This document shows positions 18,003-27,371 of a stretch of 55,393 nt of DNA, piece by piece. Source of the stretch: an uncultured Brachyspira sp. (GTDB taxonomy: Bacteria; Spirochaetota; Brachyspiria; Brachyspirales; Brachyspiraceae); NCBI RefSeq assembly GCF_934747485.1, contig NZ_CAKVGN010000011.1, forward strand, positions 1 through 55,393, written 5' to 3'. The first letter of the stretch is position 1, and the number at the start of each line of letters is the position of its first letter. The notes below the pieces were generated by a model. The model had not been told where the DNA came from and did not search any database. It saw only the letters and a program-made list of their open reading frames with translations. The translations under genes were made by a program, and so were the position numbers.

Positions 18003-18983
18003 ATGATATACAATATGTGGTATGGAGTGTTAGACTCTAAAGAAGTAAAGAAAAATAAACCTCTTTTCGCTAAAAGATTAAACAAAAATCTTGTATTTTG
18101 GAGAGATGAAAACAATAATATATGTTGTATAGAAGATAAATGCTGCCATAGGGGTGCTTCATTATCATCTGGAAAAGTATGCGGAAATAATGTAGCCTGC
18201 CCTTTTCATGGTTTTCAATTTAACAAAAACGGAAAAGTTGTAATGATTCCTGCTAATGGAAAAAACACCAAAGTTGACGAAAGATTTTTTGTTGAAAGCT
18301 ATGAGGTAAGAGAGCTTTATGGTTTAATATGGTTATGGTATGGAGATAAAGATAAAATTAATGATAAAATAATGTTTCCAGATGATTTGAAAGATAAAAA
18401 ATTTTCTTACTCCACAATAAGAGATGAGTGGCATAATCATTATACAAGATGCATAGAAAATCAGCTTGATGTAGTTCATGTAGCCTTTGTTCATTACAAT
18501 ACAATAGGCAAATGAAATAAAACTGTAGTTAATGGACCGTTAGTAGAATTAGATGAAGATAATAATATATTAAAGTTTTATGTAAATAATGTAATTGATA
18601 ATGGACAAAAAGCTTTAAGTGCTTCTGAAATGAAAAAAGAATATTTTAAATATTTTTTATATTTTTATTTTCCTAACACTTGGCAAAATTATATATTTGA
18701 AAAGATGAGAGTATTTGCCTCATTTGCACCTGTTGATGATGAAAATACTGTTGTATATATTAGATTTTATCAAAAAGTTGTAAATATACCAATAATAAAA
18801 AATATAGTAAATTTTATAGGCAACAAATTCTCTGCCTATGTATTAAAACAAGATAAAGATGTAGTAAAAACTCAAAGCTCTAAAGAATCATATTTAGGCA
18901 TGAAAGAAGAAAAACTAATAGCAGGCGATATGCCTATAATAATTTATAGAAGCCATAGAGATAAACTAAAAAAAGAAATATAA
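18003..18983 (+). pseudogene. Rieske [2Fe-2S] oxygenase alpha-subunit-like gene with one in-frame TGA
   Basis: The frame encodes a 326-residue Rieske non-heme iron oxygenase-like protein except for TGA at codon 171 (18513-18515). The N-terminal half has the Rieske cluster ligands C47-x-H49 and C66-x-x-H69 (KCCHRG, ACPFHGF) and the start of the iron-binding motif (NQLDVVHVAFVH, H159 and H164). After the stop the same frame continues (NKTVVNGPLVELDEDNN) to 18983. Related oxygenases read TIGRGNKTLVNGP here, so TGA most likely replaces a glycine codon (GGA), a single-base change. There is no other lesion. AAGGG precedes the ATG. Possible explanations are a recent pseudogene, a strain polymorphism or a sequencing error. 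Confidence 0.85.
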
Positions 18984-19005
18984 CACTATTTATATTCACA
19001 TAAAG

Positions 19006-19028
19006 AAAGGAGGGAATATCCCTCCTTT
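19006..19028 (+). terminator. Hairpin between Rieske pseudogene and GH4 gene
   Basis: A perfect 10-bp stem (AAAGGAGGGA with its complement TCCCTCCTTT) closes on a 3-nt loop. The flanking T-run is weak on both strands. It lies between two convergent genes. Confidence 0.7.
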
Positions 19029-19050
19029 AATTTATCATTATATATGATAT

Positions 19051-20367
19051 TTATTTATATTTAGGAAGCCAACTTCCATGCTCTTTTATAAGGTCATCGC
19101 ATAATGCAACTATATCATCTATAGACAATTCAGAAGCTGTATGAGGGTCAAGCATAGCAGCATGATATATATGCTCTAATTTTTTAGTTACATGAGCTTC
19201 TATTGTAATAAGCTGAACGTTTATATTAGTCATATTCATAGCAGCTAACTGAACAGGCAGCTTACCAACATAAGTGGGCTGCACTCCATTGGCATCAACT
19301 AAACAAGGCACTTCTACGCAAGCATCTCTGTCTAAATTTTCTATAACTCCATTATTGATTATATTGCCTCCAATTTTATAAGGCTCATTAGTCAATATTG
19401 CATTCATTATAAAAGAACCATATTCTTTTGAACGTTTATGATTTAAAAACTCTCCGTCTAAAAGATTCTGACTGTCTCTCTTCCAATCTTCAATCTGTTT
19501 AATACATCTCCTTGGATATTCATCTAAAGGTATATTAAATCTATCAATCAACTCAGGATATTTGCTCTTTATAAAGAAAGGATTATATTCTGCATTATGT
19601 TCGCTTGATTCTGTACAGTAGTATCCAAGTTTTTTGATATACTCAAATCTCACCATATCCTTATGCTTTTCAGTTTTTTCAGCCACTCTTTTTTTAATTT
19701 CAGGATATAAGTCATTTCCGTTTTTATCTCTTATATCAAGCAGCCAAGCCATATGGTTTATTCCAGCAATAAAATCTTTTCTGCCTTCTAATTTATCTTC
19801 CATGCCAAGACCTTCCAATAAATCTTTTGAGCATACTTGAACACTATGGCATAAACCTACAGTTTTTACTCCAGTATACCTTAGCATAAAACCAGTAATC
19901 ATAGCCATAGGATTAACATAGTTCAAAAGCCAAGCATTAGGAGCATATTCTTCTATATCTCTTGCTATATCTTCAAAAACAGGCAATGTTCTTAAAGTTC
20001 TAAATATTCCGCCTATTCCAAGAGTATCAGCAATAGTTTGTCTAAGACCATATTTTTTAGGTATTTCAAAATCGGTAATAGTACAAGGGTCATATCCTCC
20101 AACCTGTATAGCTGTAACTATAAAATCAGCATTCTTTATGGCATCTTTTCTTTTTTCAACTCCGCAGTATGAAGTAATTTTAGCCCTTCCATTATTTATT
20201 TTTTTGTTCATAGCATCAAGCATATCGCCTGATTCTTTTAATCTAACAGCATCTATGTCATACAAAGCTATTTCGCTATCCCATAAACTCTCTGTAAGCA
20301 TACAGTCGCCTAAAACATTTTTTGCAAATATTGTACTTCCAGCACCAATAAATGTTATCTTTGCCAT
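19051..20367 (-). CDS. GH4 family alpha-galactosidase/alpha-glucosidase-like enzyme
   Basis: This 438-residue cytosolic glycosidase belongs to GH4, whose members use NAD+ and Mn2+ in an oxidation-elimination mechanism. The N-terminal Rossmann motif GAGS (8-11), NYVNPM (149-154), the metal-binding Cys173-His174 (GLCHSVQ) and N204-H205 (GINHMAW) are visible. GLCHSVQ is characteristic of the MelA-type alpha-galactosidase branch rather than the phospho-glucosidases; an alpha-glucosidase or galacturonidase role remains possible. The gene is the last of an operon with a CUT1 ABC importer, so it probably hydrolyses the imported, unphosphorylated oligosaccharide. AAAGGA precedes the ATG. Confidence 0.88.
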   Translation of the reverse strand: MAKITFIGAGSTIFAKNVLGDCMLTESLWDSEIALYDIDAVRLKESGDMLDAMNKKINNGRAKITSYCGVEKRKDAIKNADFIVTAIQVGGYDPCTITDFEIPKKYGLRQTIADTLGIGGIFRTLRTLPVFEDIARDIEEYAPNAWLLNYVNPMAMITGFMLRYTGVKTVGLCHSVQVCSKDLLEGLGMEDKLEGRKDFIAGINHMAWLLDIRDKNGNDLYPEIKKRVAEKTEKHKDMVRFEYIKKLGYYCTESSEHNAEYNPFFIKSKYPELIDRFNIPLDEYPRRCIKQIEDWKRDSQNLLDGEFLNHKRSKEYGSFIMNAILTNEPYKIGGNIINNGVIENLDRDACVEVPCLVDANGVQPTYVGKLPVQLAAMNMTNINVQLITIEAHVTKKLEHIYHAAMLDPHTASELSIDDIVALCDDLIKEHGSWLPKYK

Positions 20368-20478
20368 TTTAATTTTCCTTTAATAAAATATTTATTATAT
20401 ATTAAAAAATATCCAACAATTTATTAATTATTGAAAATAATAATATTATTGCTGTATATTCTATATTTTTATTTTATA

Positions 20479-21768
20479 TTAATTTTCCTGTTGTACAACA
20501 GCTTGAGCTTCATAATCTTTCAACTGTTTATCTAAAGTATTAGCTGCTTCTTCAGGAGTAGCTCTTTCATATATAACGCTTTGTATAGCATCTATTATAT
20601 AATTTTGAGGTATATCCCAGTTTATAAACTCTAATACTTTTCCTGTATCTAAATTGTCAGAGAAAGCTTGTCCGAATTCAGTTTCACTTTTGATGTCGCT
20701 TCTTATAGAAGGAGCAGAAGAATATTTAACTTCTAATTCTATAAAAGGCTTATCTACGAACATTTTTACAGCATTATAAACATTCTGCCTTTTCTCCTCA
20801 GCACTATATGGATTTATAACATAACCTTTAACTTCCATATAAGTACCGCTTGGCTGACCAGCAACAGGTACAGGTATAGGAGCAACGCCTAAATTAGATA
20901 TAATAGTTCCTCTGGCAGGGTCTTCAGTCATATGTTCCCAAATCCAAGGACCGTCTGTAACCATAGCAACCTGTCCGCCTGTAATACCATAATCTACAGC
21001 TTTCCAGTCCTGACCTTTAGAGTTAGGGTCTATAGCAACAGCAAATAAATCTTTATATAATTGAAGAACCTTTGCAAAATTAGCTTTATCTGCAACATAA
21101 GTAGCTTTACCATCTTTTACTTCATAAATTTTATCAGCTAAAGTATAATAAAAACTCATAAACTCTTGGAAAGCTCTTACTTCTTTAGTTTGTGTAGTAA
21201 ACATAAAACCGTTTATACCTTCTTTCTCTTTTATAGTTTTAGCTACATTAACTAAATCAGCCCAAGTAGCAGGAACTTGAAGATTATATTTTTCAAGCAA
21301 ATCTTTTCTATAGATTAATAAACGTACATTAGCAACATTCGGGAAAGCATACATATGTCCGTCAATAGTGAAAGCATCTACAAGAGACTTAGCAAAAATA
21401 TCTTTATCAGGGTCATTGTTAAACAAGTCTTCAATAGGTGCAGCCATTCCAGCTGCTATATAACTATAAACTTGTTCCAAAGTTCCTTCCAAAAAGTCAG
21501 GATAACCAGATTTTCCCTGAAGCAAATATCTCTGAGCCCTTTCTCTATACAAAGCAGGACCTGTATCTTGAGCAAAAGGCATAGGCATAGGATTGTTTTT
21601 AAGATATTCATCATACACTGGTTTTTTTAATTTGTACAATGGTATAGTAGGGTCTAAAAATTGAGACCACTGAACTATCTCATTGCTTGAAGCAGCCTCT
21701 TTTTTAGAGCAAGCAAATAATGCTAATACTGCTGTAAGTAAAATTAATAGTTTTAATACTTTTTTCAT
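20479..21768 (-). CDS. Sugar ABC transporter substrate-binding lipoprotein (second of a tandem pair)
   Basis: This is a 429-residue family-1 extracellular solute-binding protein. The start is set at the ATG at 21768, which has GGAG upstream and gives a proper lipoprotein signal (MKKVLKLLILLTAVLALFAC, Cys20). The frame stays open a further 51 bases, overlapping the previous gene. The mature part follows the maltose/multiple-sugar-binding pattern (MYAFPNVANVRLLIYRKDLLEKY, YGITGGQVAMVTDGPWIWEH). It is very similar along its whole length to the protein encoded just upstream, from which it is separated by 25 bp. It should capture the same or a related sugar in the periplasm for the two upstream permeases. 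Confidence 0.9.
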   Translation of the reverse strand: MKKVLKLLILLTAVLALFACSKKEAASSNEIVQWSQFLDPTIPLYKLKKPVYDEYLKNNPMPMPFAQDTGPALYRERAQRYLLQGKSGYPDFLEGTLEQVYSYIAAGMAAPIEDLFNNDPDKDIFAKSLVDAFTIDGHMYAFPNVANVRLLIYRKDLLEKYNLQVPATWADLVNVAKTIKEKEGINGFMFTTQTKEVRAFQEFMSFYYTLADKIYEVKDGKATYVADKANFAKVLQLYKDLFAVAIDPNSKGQDWKAVDYGITGGQVAMVTDGPWIWEHMTEDPARGTIISNLGVAPIPVPVAGQPSGTYMEVKGYVINPYSAEEKRQNVYNAVKMFVDKPFIELEVKYSSAPSIRSDIKSETEFGQAFSDNLDTGKVLEFINWDIPQNYIIDAIQSVIYERATPEEAANTLDKQLKDYEAQAVVQQEN

Positions 21769-21793
21769 TTTTATTTCTCCTGTGAAATATTTA

Positions 21794-23068
21794 TTATTTT
21801 GCCGAAGCATCTTTTTCATATTCTCTTAACTGCTTATCTAAAGTGTCAGCAGCTTCTTTAGGTGTAGCTTTTTCATATATAACACTTTGTATAGCATCAA
21901 TTATATAATTTTGAGGTATATCCCAATTAATATACTCTAATACTTTTCCTGTATATAAATTGTTAGCAAAAGCCTGCCCAAATTCATTATCGCTTTTTAC
22001 ATCTTTTCTTATAGGAGTAGCAGCCTCATGTTCAACATAAACACTTGTTATTTCTTTTGAAACTAAAAGCTGCAAAGCTTCATATACAGCATCTCTCTTT
22101 TCTTCTGGAGTATAAGGGTTCATAACATATCCTTTAACTTCCATATACGTAGCACTAGGCTGACCAGCAACTGGTACAGGTATAGGAGCAACTCCTAAAT
22201 TAGTCATTACTGCTGCTCTTGCAGGCTCTTCAGTAAGATGCGACCAAATCCAAGGTCCATCTGTAACCATAGCAACCTGTCCGCCTGTAATACCATAATC
22301 TACAGCTTTAAAATCCTGACCTCTAGAATTAGGGTCTATAGCAACAGTAAATAAATCTTTATATAATTGAAGAACCTTTTCAAAATTAGCTTTATCAGCA
22401 ATATAAGCAGCTTTACCATCTTTTACTTCATAAATATTATCAGCTAAAGTAAAGTAAAAACTCATAAACTCCTGAAAGGCTCTTACTTCTTTAGATTGAG
22501 TAGTAAACATAAAGCCATTTATACCCTCTTTTTCTTTTAGGGTTTTAGCGACATTTACTAATTCGTCCCAAGTAGCAGGCACTTTAAGATTATATTTTTC
22601 TAATAAATCTCTTCTATAAATTAATAAACGTACATTAGCAGAATTCGGAAATGCATAAATATTTCCATCTATAGTAAGAGCTTCTATTAAAGCAGGTTCT
22701 ATTAAATCTTTTTCTGGATCATTATTAAATAAATCATTAATAGGATATGCCATGCCAGAAGCCACATAACTATATATTTGTTCTAATGTACTATCTAATA
22801 AGTCAGGCACCCCGCTTTTTCCTTGAAGAAAATATCTTTGAGCTCTTTCTCTATATAAAGCAGGCCCCTTATCTGAAGAAAAAGGAAGTGTAAGAGGTTT
22901 ATTTTTCAAATATTCATCATATACAACTTTCATTTGGGCATATATAGGTGTACTTGGTGACATAAATTCTGACCATTGTACAACCACATTATTTGTGTCA
23001 GATTCTTTTTTGCCGCATGACAACAAAACTAATGTAAAACAAGCAGCTAAAATTAATATTTTTTTCAT
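21794..23068 (-). CDS. Sugar ABC transporter substrate-binding lipoprotein (first of a tandem pair)
   Basis: This 424-residue paralogue of the next gene has the lipobox LLSC (Cys18) after a short signal peptide. The mature domain has the same CUT1 binding-protein signatures (IYAFPNSANVRLLIYRRDLL, YGITGGQVAMVTDGPWIW). The longest differences between the two lie in the N-terminal 60 residues and near residues 340-360, while the putative ligand-facing Trp/Tyr segments are nearly identical. AAGGAG lies 8 bases before the ATG. It sits 83 bp after the second permease gene; that spacer contains a long TA tract. Confidence 0.9.
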   Translation of the reverse strand: MKKILILAACFTLVLLSCGKKESDTNNVVVQWSEFMSPSTPIYAQMKVVYDEYLKNKPLTLPFSSDKGPALYRERAQRYFLQGKSGVPDLLDSTLEQIYSYVASGMAYPINDLFNNDPEKDLIEPALIEALTIDGNIYAFPNSANVRLLIYRRDLLEKYNLKVPATWDELVNVAKTLKEKEGINGFMFTTQSKEVRAFQEFMSFYFTLADNIYEVKDGKAAYIADKANFEKVLQLYKDLFTVAIDPNSRGQDFKAVDYGITGGQVAMVTDGPWIWSHLTEEPARAAVMTNLGVAPIPVPVAGQPSATYMEVKGYVMNPYTPEEKRDAVYEALQLLVSKEITSVYVEHEAATPIRKDVKSDNEFGQAFANNLYTGKVLEYINWDIPQNYIIDAIQSVIYEKATPKEAADTLDKQLREYEKDASAK

Positions 23069-23091
23069 TTTTATAACTCCTTAAATGTTTT

Positions 23092-23123
<32 letters not shown>

Positions 23124-23151
23124 ATAAATTAATTAAAGACTATTGATATTT

Positions 23152-24000
23152 TTAGCCTTTTACAGCACCGCTTGTAAGACCTGATACAACCTGTCTTTGA
23201 AGCATAGCAAATATTACAACAGTAGGAAGTATACTTACTATAGTAGCAGCATTAATTAATCCCCACTTAATTTGCTGTGAAGAGAAGTATCTTGCCAAAC
23301 CTAAAGGCAAAGTAGTAGAATGCAAACTTGTAGAAAGAACCAAAGAATACATATAATCTCCCCAAGAAGCCATAAAAGCATAGAAAGCAGCAACTGCTAT
23401 ACCGGGAGCAGCTAAAGGCAATATTATTCTAAATAATATACCAGAAGCACTAAGTCCATCTATCCTTCCAGATTCATCAAGCTCTACAGGAATAGCATCT
23501 ATATAACTTTTCATCATCATCAAAGCAAAAGGTATTCCCCCTATGGCATGTCCTAAAGCTATGGCAAATATAGAGTCTGTTAAATTTAATTTATAAAAGA
23601 ATGAAAATAATGATAATAATACCAATACTCCCGGAAACATCTGTGATGACATTAATGTAAGCATTAAAGCATTTTTATATTTCATTCTATATCTTGAAAG
23701 TACATAAGCACCAGTAAGCCCTACAAAAACAACTACTAATACAGCTATAAATGCTATTTTAAAAGAGTTGAATGTGTATATGGGGAAATTTGATCCTGCA
23801 TCTGCACCGGGAAATAATACATCTTTATAATGCTTTAAAGTAAGCCCTCCGTCATTTTGAAATATTTTTCCTGAAAATAATGCAGTGTCTAATCTAAAAG
23901 AAGAATAAAACACCCATAATACTGGTATAAAAAATATTAAATAATAAAGTATTAAGGCAGCATATTCTGATACTAAAATTACTTTTTTCTTGTTGTTCAT
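23152..24000 (-). CDS. CUT1 sugar ABC transporter permease, MalG-like
   Basis: This 282-residue inner-membrane protein has about six helices. Its cytoplasmic EAA loop (DESGRIDGLSASGILFRIIL, then PLAAPG) contacts the ATPase. The C-terminus (VVSGLTSGAVKG) ends as in MalG-type permeases. It forms the pore with the MalF-like partner encoded 21 bp upstream. GGAG precedes the ATG. The operon has no ATPase gene, so it must borrow one (an MsmK/UgpC-like subunit) from elsewhere. Confidence 0.92.
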   Translation of the reverse strand: MNNKKKVILVSEYAALILYYLIFFIPVLWVFYSSFRLDTALFSGKIFQNDGGLTLKHYKDVLFPGADAGSNFPIYTFNSFKIAFIAVLVVVFVGLTGAYVLSRYRMKYKNALMLTLMSSQMFPGVLVLLSLFSFFYKLNLTDSIFAIALGHAIGGIPFALMMMKSYIDAIPVELDESGRIDGLSASGILFRIILPLAAPGIAVAAFYAFMASWGDYMYSLVLSTSLHSTTLPLGLARYFSSQQIKWGLINAATIVSILPTVVIFAMLQRQVVSGLTSGAVKG

Positions 24001-24021
24001 AAATAAACACTCCGTTTTTAA

Positions 24022-24927
24022 TTATTCTTTATTTGAAGAACGTAAAGATATTAAAGTTACAGGTATAAGTATTATAAACATAATTACAGCTGAAGCAGTA
24101 CCTACACCAAATCTGTATTGATTCCAAATTAAATTATAAGTATTAACAGCCATTACATTTGTTATACCAACCGGACCGCCGCCTGTAGCTAATAATATTA
24201 TATCTGTGTTATTAAATGTGAATAATATATGCAAAAGTATAACAACGATAGATTGCTTTTTTATTAGAGGAAGTATTATTCTCTGAAAAAATTGCCATTT
24301 TGAAGCACCATCTAAATCTGCTGCCTCATACAAATCTTTAGGTATACCTTTCAAACCTGCATATAAAACAAGTCCGTAAAAAGGAACGTTTCTCCATACG
24401 TGTATTATAACTACAGCAGGAAATGCTAAATTAATATCTCCAAACCAATATTTAACCAATTCAGGCTTTCCTATGGCTCTTAAAAATATATTTAAAAGGC
24501 CGTAATCTGCTTGGAATATCCAGTTAAACGATAAAACTGCTGCTGTCATAGGCAATACCCAAGGAAGCATGGCAAAATTTCTAAGCCAAACTGTGCCCGG
24601 AAGCTCTAATGAAAGTAAAAGAGCAAATGCTAACCCTAACACATACTGTATAGCTACTGTTATAGCTACAAACACAATAGTTCTTATCAAAATCACAAAA
24701 AAATCAGGACTTGATAACAACTCTTTGAAATTGTCTAAAAATACAAAGCGAGGATTGTTATTATATATACTAAAGTCTGTAAATGCATTAATCATACCGT
24801 TAATAACTGGGTAGAAAATAAACAATACATATATGATTAATACAGGGCTTAAAAGTATATAAGCTAACATTTTCTCTTTGTTCTTATAAGACATTTGATT
24901 TAAAGAAAGTTTAGTTTTTGCTGACAT
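24022..24927 (-). CDS. CUT1 sugar ABC transporter permease, MalF-like
   Basis: This 301-residue inner-membrane protein has six predicted helices and the EAA motif YEAADLDGASKWQFFQRIIL, followed by PLIKK. Its length and N-terminus (YKNKEKMLAYILLSPVLIIY) fit the short MalF-like subunits of CUT1 importers. I choose the ATG at 24927, seven bases after GGGTG; a TTG four codons earlier is possible. It is the first gene of the operon permease, permease, binding protein, binding protein, GH4 enzyme, with a good promoter about 30 bp upstream. Confidence 0.92.
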   Translation of the reverse strand: MSAKTKLSLNQMSYKNKEKMLAYILLSPVLIIYVLFIFYPVINGMINAFTDFSIYNNNPRFVFLDNFKELLSSPDFFVILIRTIVFVAITVAIQYVLGLAFALLLSLELPGTVWLRNFAMLPWVLPMTAAVLSFNWIFQADYGLLNIFLRAIGKPELVKYWFGDINLAFPAVVIIHVWRNVPFYGLVLYAGLKGIPKDLYEAADLDGASKWQFFQRIILPLIKKQSIVVILLHILFTFNNTDIILLATGGGPVGITNVMAVNTYNLIWNQYRFGVGTASAVIMFIILIPVTLISLRSSNKE

Positions 24928-24958
24928 TTTTACACCCAATTAAAAAATATATATTAAA

Positions 24959-24987
24959 AGTATAGTAAATTTTTCATAATCACTCAA
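24959..24987 (-). promoter_or_regulatory. Sigma-70 promoter of the GH4/ABC operon
   Basis: On the minus strand TTGAGT (24987-24982), a 17-nt spacer and TATACT (24964-24959) lie about 32 bp before the first permease start. Confidence 0.6.
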
Positions 24988-25101
24988 TATACTATTAAAT
25001 TATTAAATTATATTGTTTTATGATTTGGGCTATAATGCATATTTTTATAAAAATAGTCATACATTTAAAACATTTTTGCATGTTTTTTATATATTTTTTA
25101 T

Positions 25102-25115
25102 TGTTATCGATACCA
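25102..25115. promoter_or_regulatory. LacI-type operator-like palindrome
   Basis: TGTTATCGATACCA is an imperfect 14-bp palindrome (12 of 14 positions symmetric) with the central CG typical of LacI-family sites. It lies about 115 bp upstream of the operon's -35 hexamer. Weak evidence. Confidence 0.3.
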
Positions 25116-25483
25116 TTTTTTTATTTATATTTTATTTTGGCATACTTATTTTGTTAACTATTCTCTCAATCTATAAAGATATTAACTTGATAATTTAATA
25201 ACATAATAATAAAAATTAAAAAATATTACATTTAATTCAAAACTAAGAAATTTTGCATATAAAGAATTAGATTTTCTAATATAAGCTTTTGCTTTATTCA
25301 ACTTTTATACAAGCTATGCACCTAAATATACCTGCTAAGATTGCAGTTAATAAAAGTTTTAGATTTATACTACAAAATTACAACTGCTTTATATGTTTGA
25401 ATATGTATAATAATAGACTTATTATGTATAGCTTTTTTCAAAATCTATACTAAAGATATATGTTATTGATGATTATAAAGCAA

Positions 25484-25525
25484 CTGGGTTTTTGCATAAA
25501 GATTCATGCGTATACAAAAACCCAG
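25484..25525 (-). terminator. Long hairpin downstream of oppA-like gene
   Basis: An 11-bp perfect stem (CTGGGTTTTTG with CAAAAACCCAG) encloses a 20-nt loop that can form a smaller GCAT/ATGC hairpin. It lies 54 bp after the stop of the oligopeptide-binding protein gene. No T-run follows on either strand, so it may act as an RNA-stabilising or processing element instead. Confidence 0.5.
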
Positions 25526-25578
25526 ATAAAAATAAAAATATAAATTTATTTCTTGATAAAATATAATTATTTAATCCA

Positions 25579-27171
25579 TTACTTTCCTAAATAAGAATAA
25601 TGAAATCTGTATTTGCCTAAAGGGTCTAATTTGTAATCCTTAAGCTGTTTAGATACCATTAAAGCATTAGACCTATAATGTATCGGTATTATAGGCATAT
25701 CATACATAAGTATAGCTTCAGCATCATGAAGAACTTTCATTCTCTCTTTAGGATCAACTATTAATTTAGAGCTTTCAATGAGTTTGTCATATTGAGGATT
25801 ATTGTATCCCGGATTACTTGGAGCATAACTCAAATACAATTCAAGCATAGTCATAGGGTCATTATAATCTCCTGTCCAGCCACTTAAAACCATCTGATAG
25901 CTTAAATCTCTAAAGCTCTGAAGTATAACAGACCATTCTCTCGGCACTATAACACTATCTACCCCTATATTTTTCCACATCTGCTGTATAGCTTCAACCA
26001 TAACAACATTTCCATCATTAGCCACCAAAACTTCTATTACAGGATAATTTTCTCCATTAGGATATCCTGCTTCAGCCATTAATCTTTTAGCTTCTTCTAT
26101 ATTTTTTTGATAATCATCACTTTTTACGCTTATATAATCTCCGCCTTTCTCTCTGAACTCTCCTTCATAATCGCTTATTAAAGGAGGAACAAAAGCTCCT
26201 GCAGGTAATTGTCCGGACTTGTTAATAGAATCAACTATATAATTTCTATCAATAGCCAATGCCAATGCTCTTCTTACCCTTGAATCAGTAAAAGCTTTAT
26301 TTGTTAAATTAATTTCAAAGAATGTTGTTCCATAAGCCTGATTTATCACTATTAAATCTTCACTTTTTAGATTATCTATTTCCTGTGCAGGCACTAAAGT
26401 AGAAAAATGCACTTGACCGTTTTTTAAAGCAGCCAATGCAGTGTTTTTATCAGCCATCATTGAAACAGTAATTTGTTTTGCAACCAATTTATCTTTATCA
26501 TAATAGTTGGTATTAATCTCCATAACTATTTTATCATCTCTAATCCTTTCAATCATTTTATAAGGACCATTTCCTATATAACTCTCTGGGCTTCCTACCC
26601 AAGTATCTCCATATTCTTCTATAATATCTTTTCTCACAGGTAAAAACATATCAGCAAGTTCTAAAAAATATGCAGTAGGATTTTCTAATGTTATTTCTAT
26701 AGTGTAGTCATCTATTTTTTTAATACCTAATTCCTCTGGAGACATTTCTCCTCTAAATATTTTTAATGCATTTTTTATTGGAGCCATAAGAGAAGCATAA
26801 GGAGCAGCTGTTTTAGGATCAATAAATCTTCTATAACTGTAAACAAAGTCTTCTGCTGTAACAGGCTTTCCATCTGACCATTTGGCATTGGTTCTTAAAT
26901 AAAATGTATAAGTAAGTCCGTCTTCGCTCATTTTATAGTTTTCAGCAACGCCTCCTACAAGATTTCCGTCTTTATCTTTTTTCATAAGACCCTCAAAAAA
27001 ATGTCTTATATATACCGTTCCGGCACTTGCTGTATTAAGATGCGGATCTATTGTTGAAACTTCTCCTCCAAGCGATATAACTATACTGCCGCTTTCTTCA
27101 GACGATTTAGATGAACATGAGAACATAAAAAATGACAGTACAATTATTAGAAATATGATTCTTTTCATCAT
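25579..27171 (-). CDS. Oligopeptide ABC transporter substrate-binding lipoprotein (OppA family)
   Basis: This 530-residue SBP family 5 protein has signal peptide and lipobox FSC (Cys19). The family signature is at about residues 70-95 (YTFYLRTNAKWSDGKPVTAE, then DFVYSYRR). The ligand-domain segments RRALALAIDRNYIV and MVLSGWTGDYNDPMTMLELY resemble OppA/MppA. It should bind peptides or murein peptides in the periplasm. No permease or ATPase genes are adjacent, so it is an orphan receptor for an Opp system elsewhere. AAGGAG precedes the paired start codons. Confidence 0.93.
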   Translation of the reverse strand: MMKRIIFLIIVLSFFMFSCSSKSSEESGSIVISLGGEVSTIDPHLNTASAGTVYIRHFFEGLMKKDKDGNLVGGVAENYKMSEDGLTYTFYLRTNAKWSDGKPVTAEDFVYSYRRFIDPKTAAPYASLMAPIKNALKIFRGEMSPEELGIKKIDDYTIEITLENPTAYFLELADMFLPVRKDIIEEYGDTWVGSPESYIGNGPYKMIERIRDDKIVMEINTNYYDKDKLVAKQITVSMMADKNTALAALKNGQVHFSTLVPAQEIDNLKSEDLIVINQAYGTTFFEINLTNKAFTDSRVRRALALAIDRNYIVDSINKSGQLPAGAFVPPLISDYEGEFREKGGDYISVKSDDYQKNIEEAKRLMAEAGYPNGENYPVIEVLVANDGNVVMVEAIQQMWKNIGVDSVIVPREWSVILQSFRDLSYQMVLSGWTGDYNDPMTMLELYLSYAPSNPGYNNPQYDKLIESSKLIVDPKERMKVLHDAEAILMYDMPIIPIHYRSNALMVSKQLKDYKLDPLGKYRFHYSYLGK

Positions 27172-27203
27172 AATGCCTCTCCTTAATTTGTTATGTGTTT
27201 TAT

Positions 27204-27232
27204 ATTGTAGTACAAATCTGTAAAAACTACAA
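27204..27232 (-). promoter_or_regulatory. Sigma-70 promoter of the oppA-like gene
   Basis: On the minus strand TTGTAG (27232-27227), a 17-nt spacer and TACAAT (27209-27204). Confidence 0.5.
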
Positions 27233-27316
27233 ATTCATATTACAATTATTAAATATGATTTTTTATGCATTAGTAAAAAAATAGACAAATAATTAATATA
27301 AGGTTTAATAATATAT

Positions 27317-27351
27317 ACTAAAAAATGTGCAATATGTATGGCTCCTAAACA
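27317..27351 (+). promoter_or_regulatory. 35-bp conserved upstream element, copy 1
   Basis: This element (core GTGCAATATGTATGGCTCC) recurs at 55356-55322 on the other strand with 34 of 35 bases identical. It ends exactly 20 bp before the -35 hexamer of the MATE gene promoter. The second copy has the same orientation and distance relative to its own promoter-like sequence. Confidence 0.75.
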
Positions 27352-27371
27352 AAATTAATTCTAATATTATA

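Larger units (their letters stand above)
24988..25578. other. Gene-free region upstream of the GH4/ABC operon
   Basis: AT-rich, with no convincing gene. A 61-codon frame (25013-25198, plus) is hydrophobic only because of AT bias and has no ribosome binding site. It contains an operator-like palindrome at 25102 and a long hairpin at 25484; nothing else is supported. Confidence 0.55.

Noticed and set aside
18513..18515. TGA in the Rieske gene as a selenocysteine codon
   Set aside because: Relatives have glycine here, not cysteine; no SECIS-like hairpin stands out directly after it.
25013..25198. 61-codon hydrophobic plus-strand frame upstream of the sugar operon
   Set aside because: No ribosome binding site; Phe/Ile/Tyr richness is what AT-rich non-coding DNA yields.
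25288..25330. Possible further A-unit copy of the dispersed repeat (TTATTCAACTTTTAT...)
   Set aside because: Only about a dozen bases match; the rest of the unit is absent.
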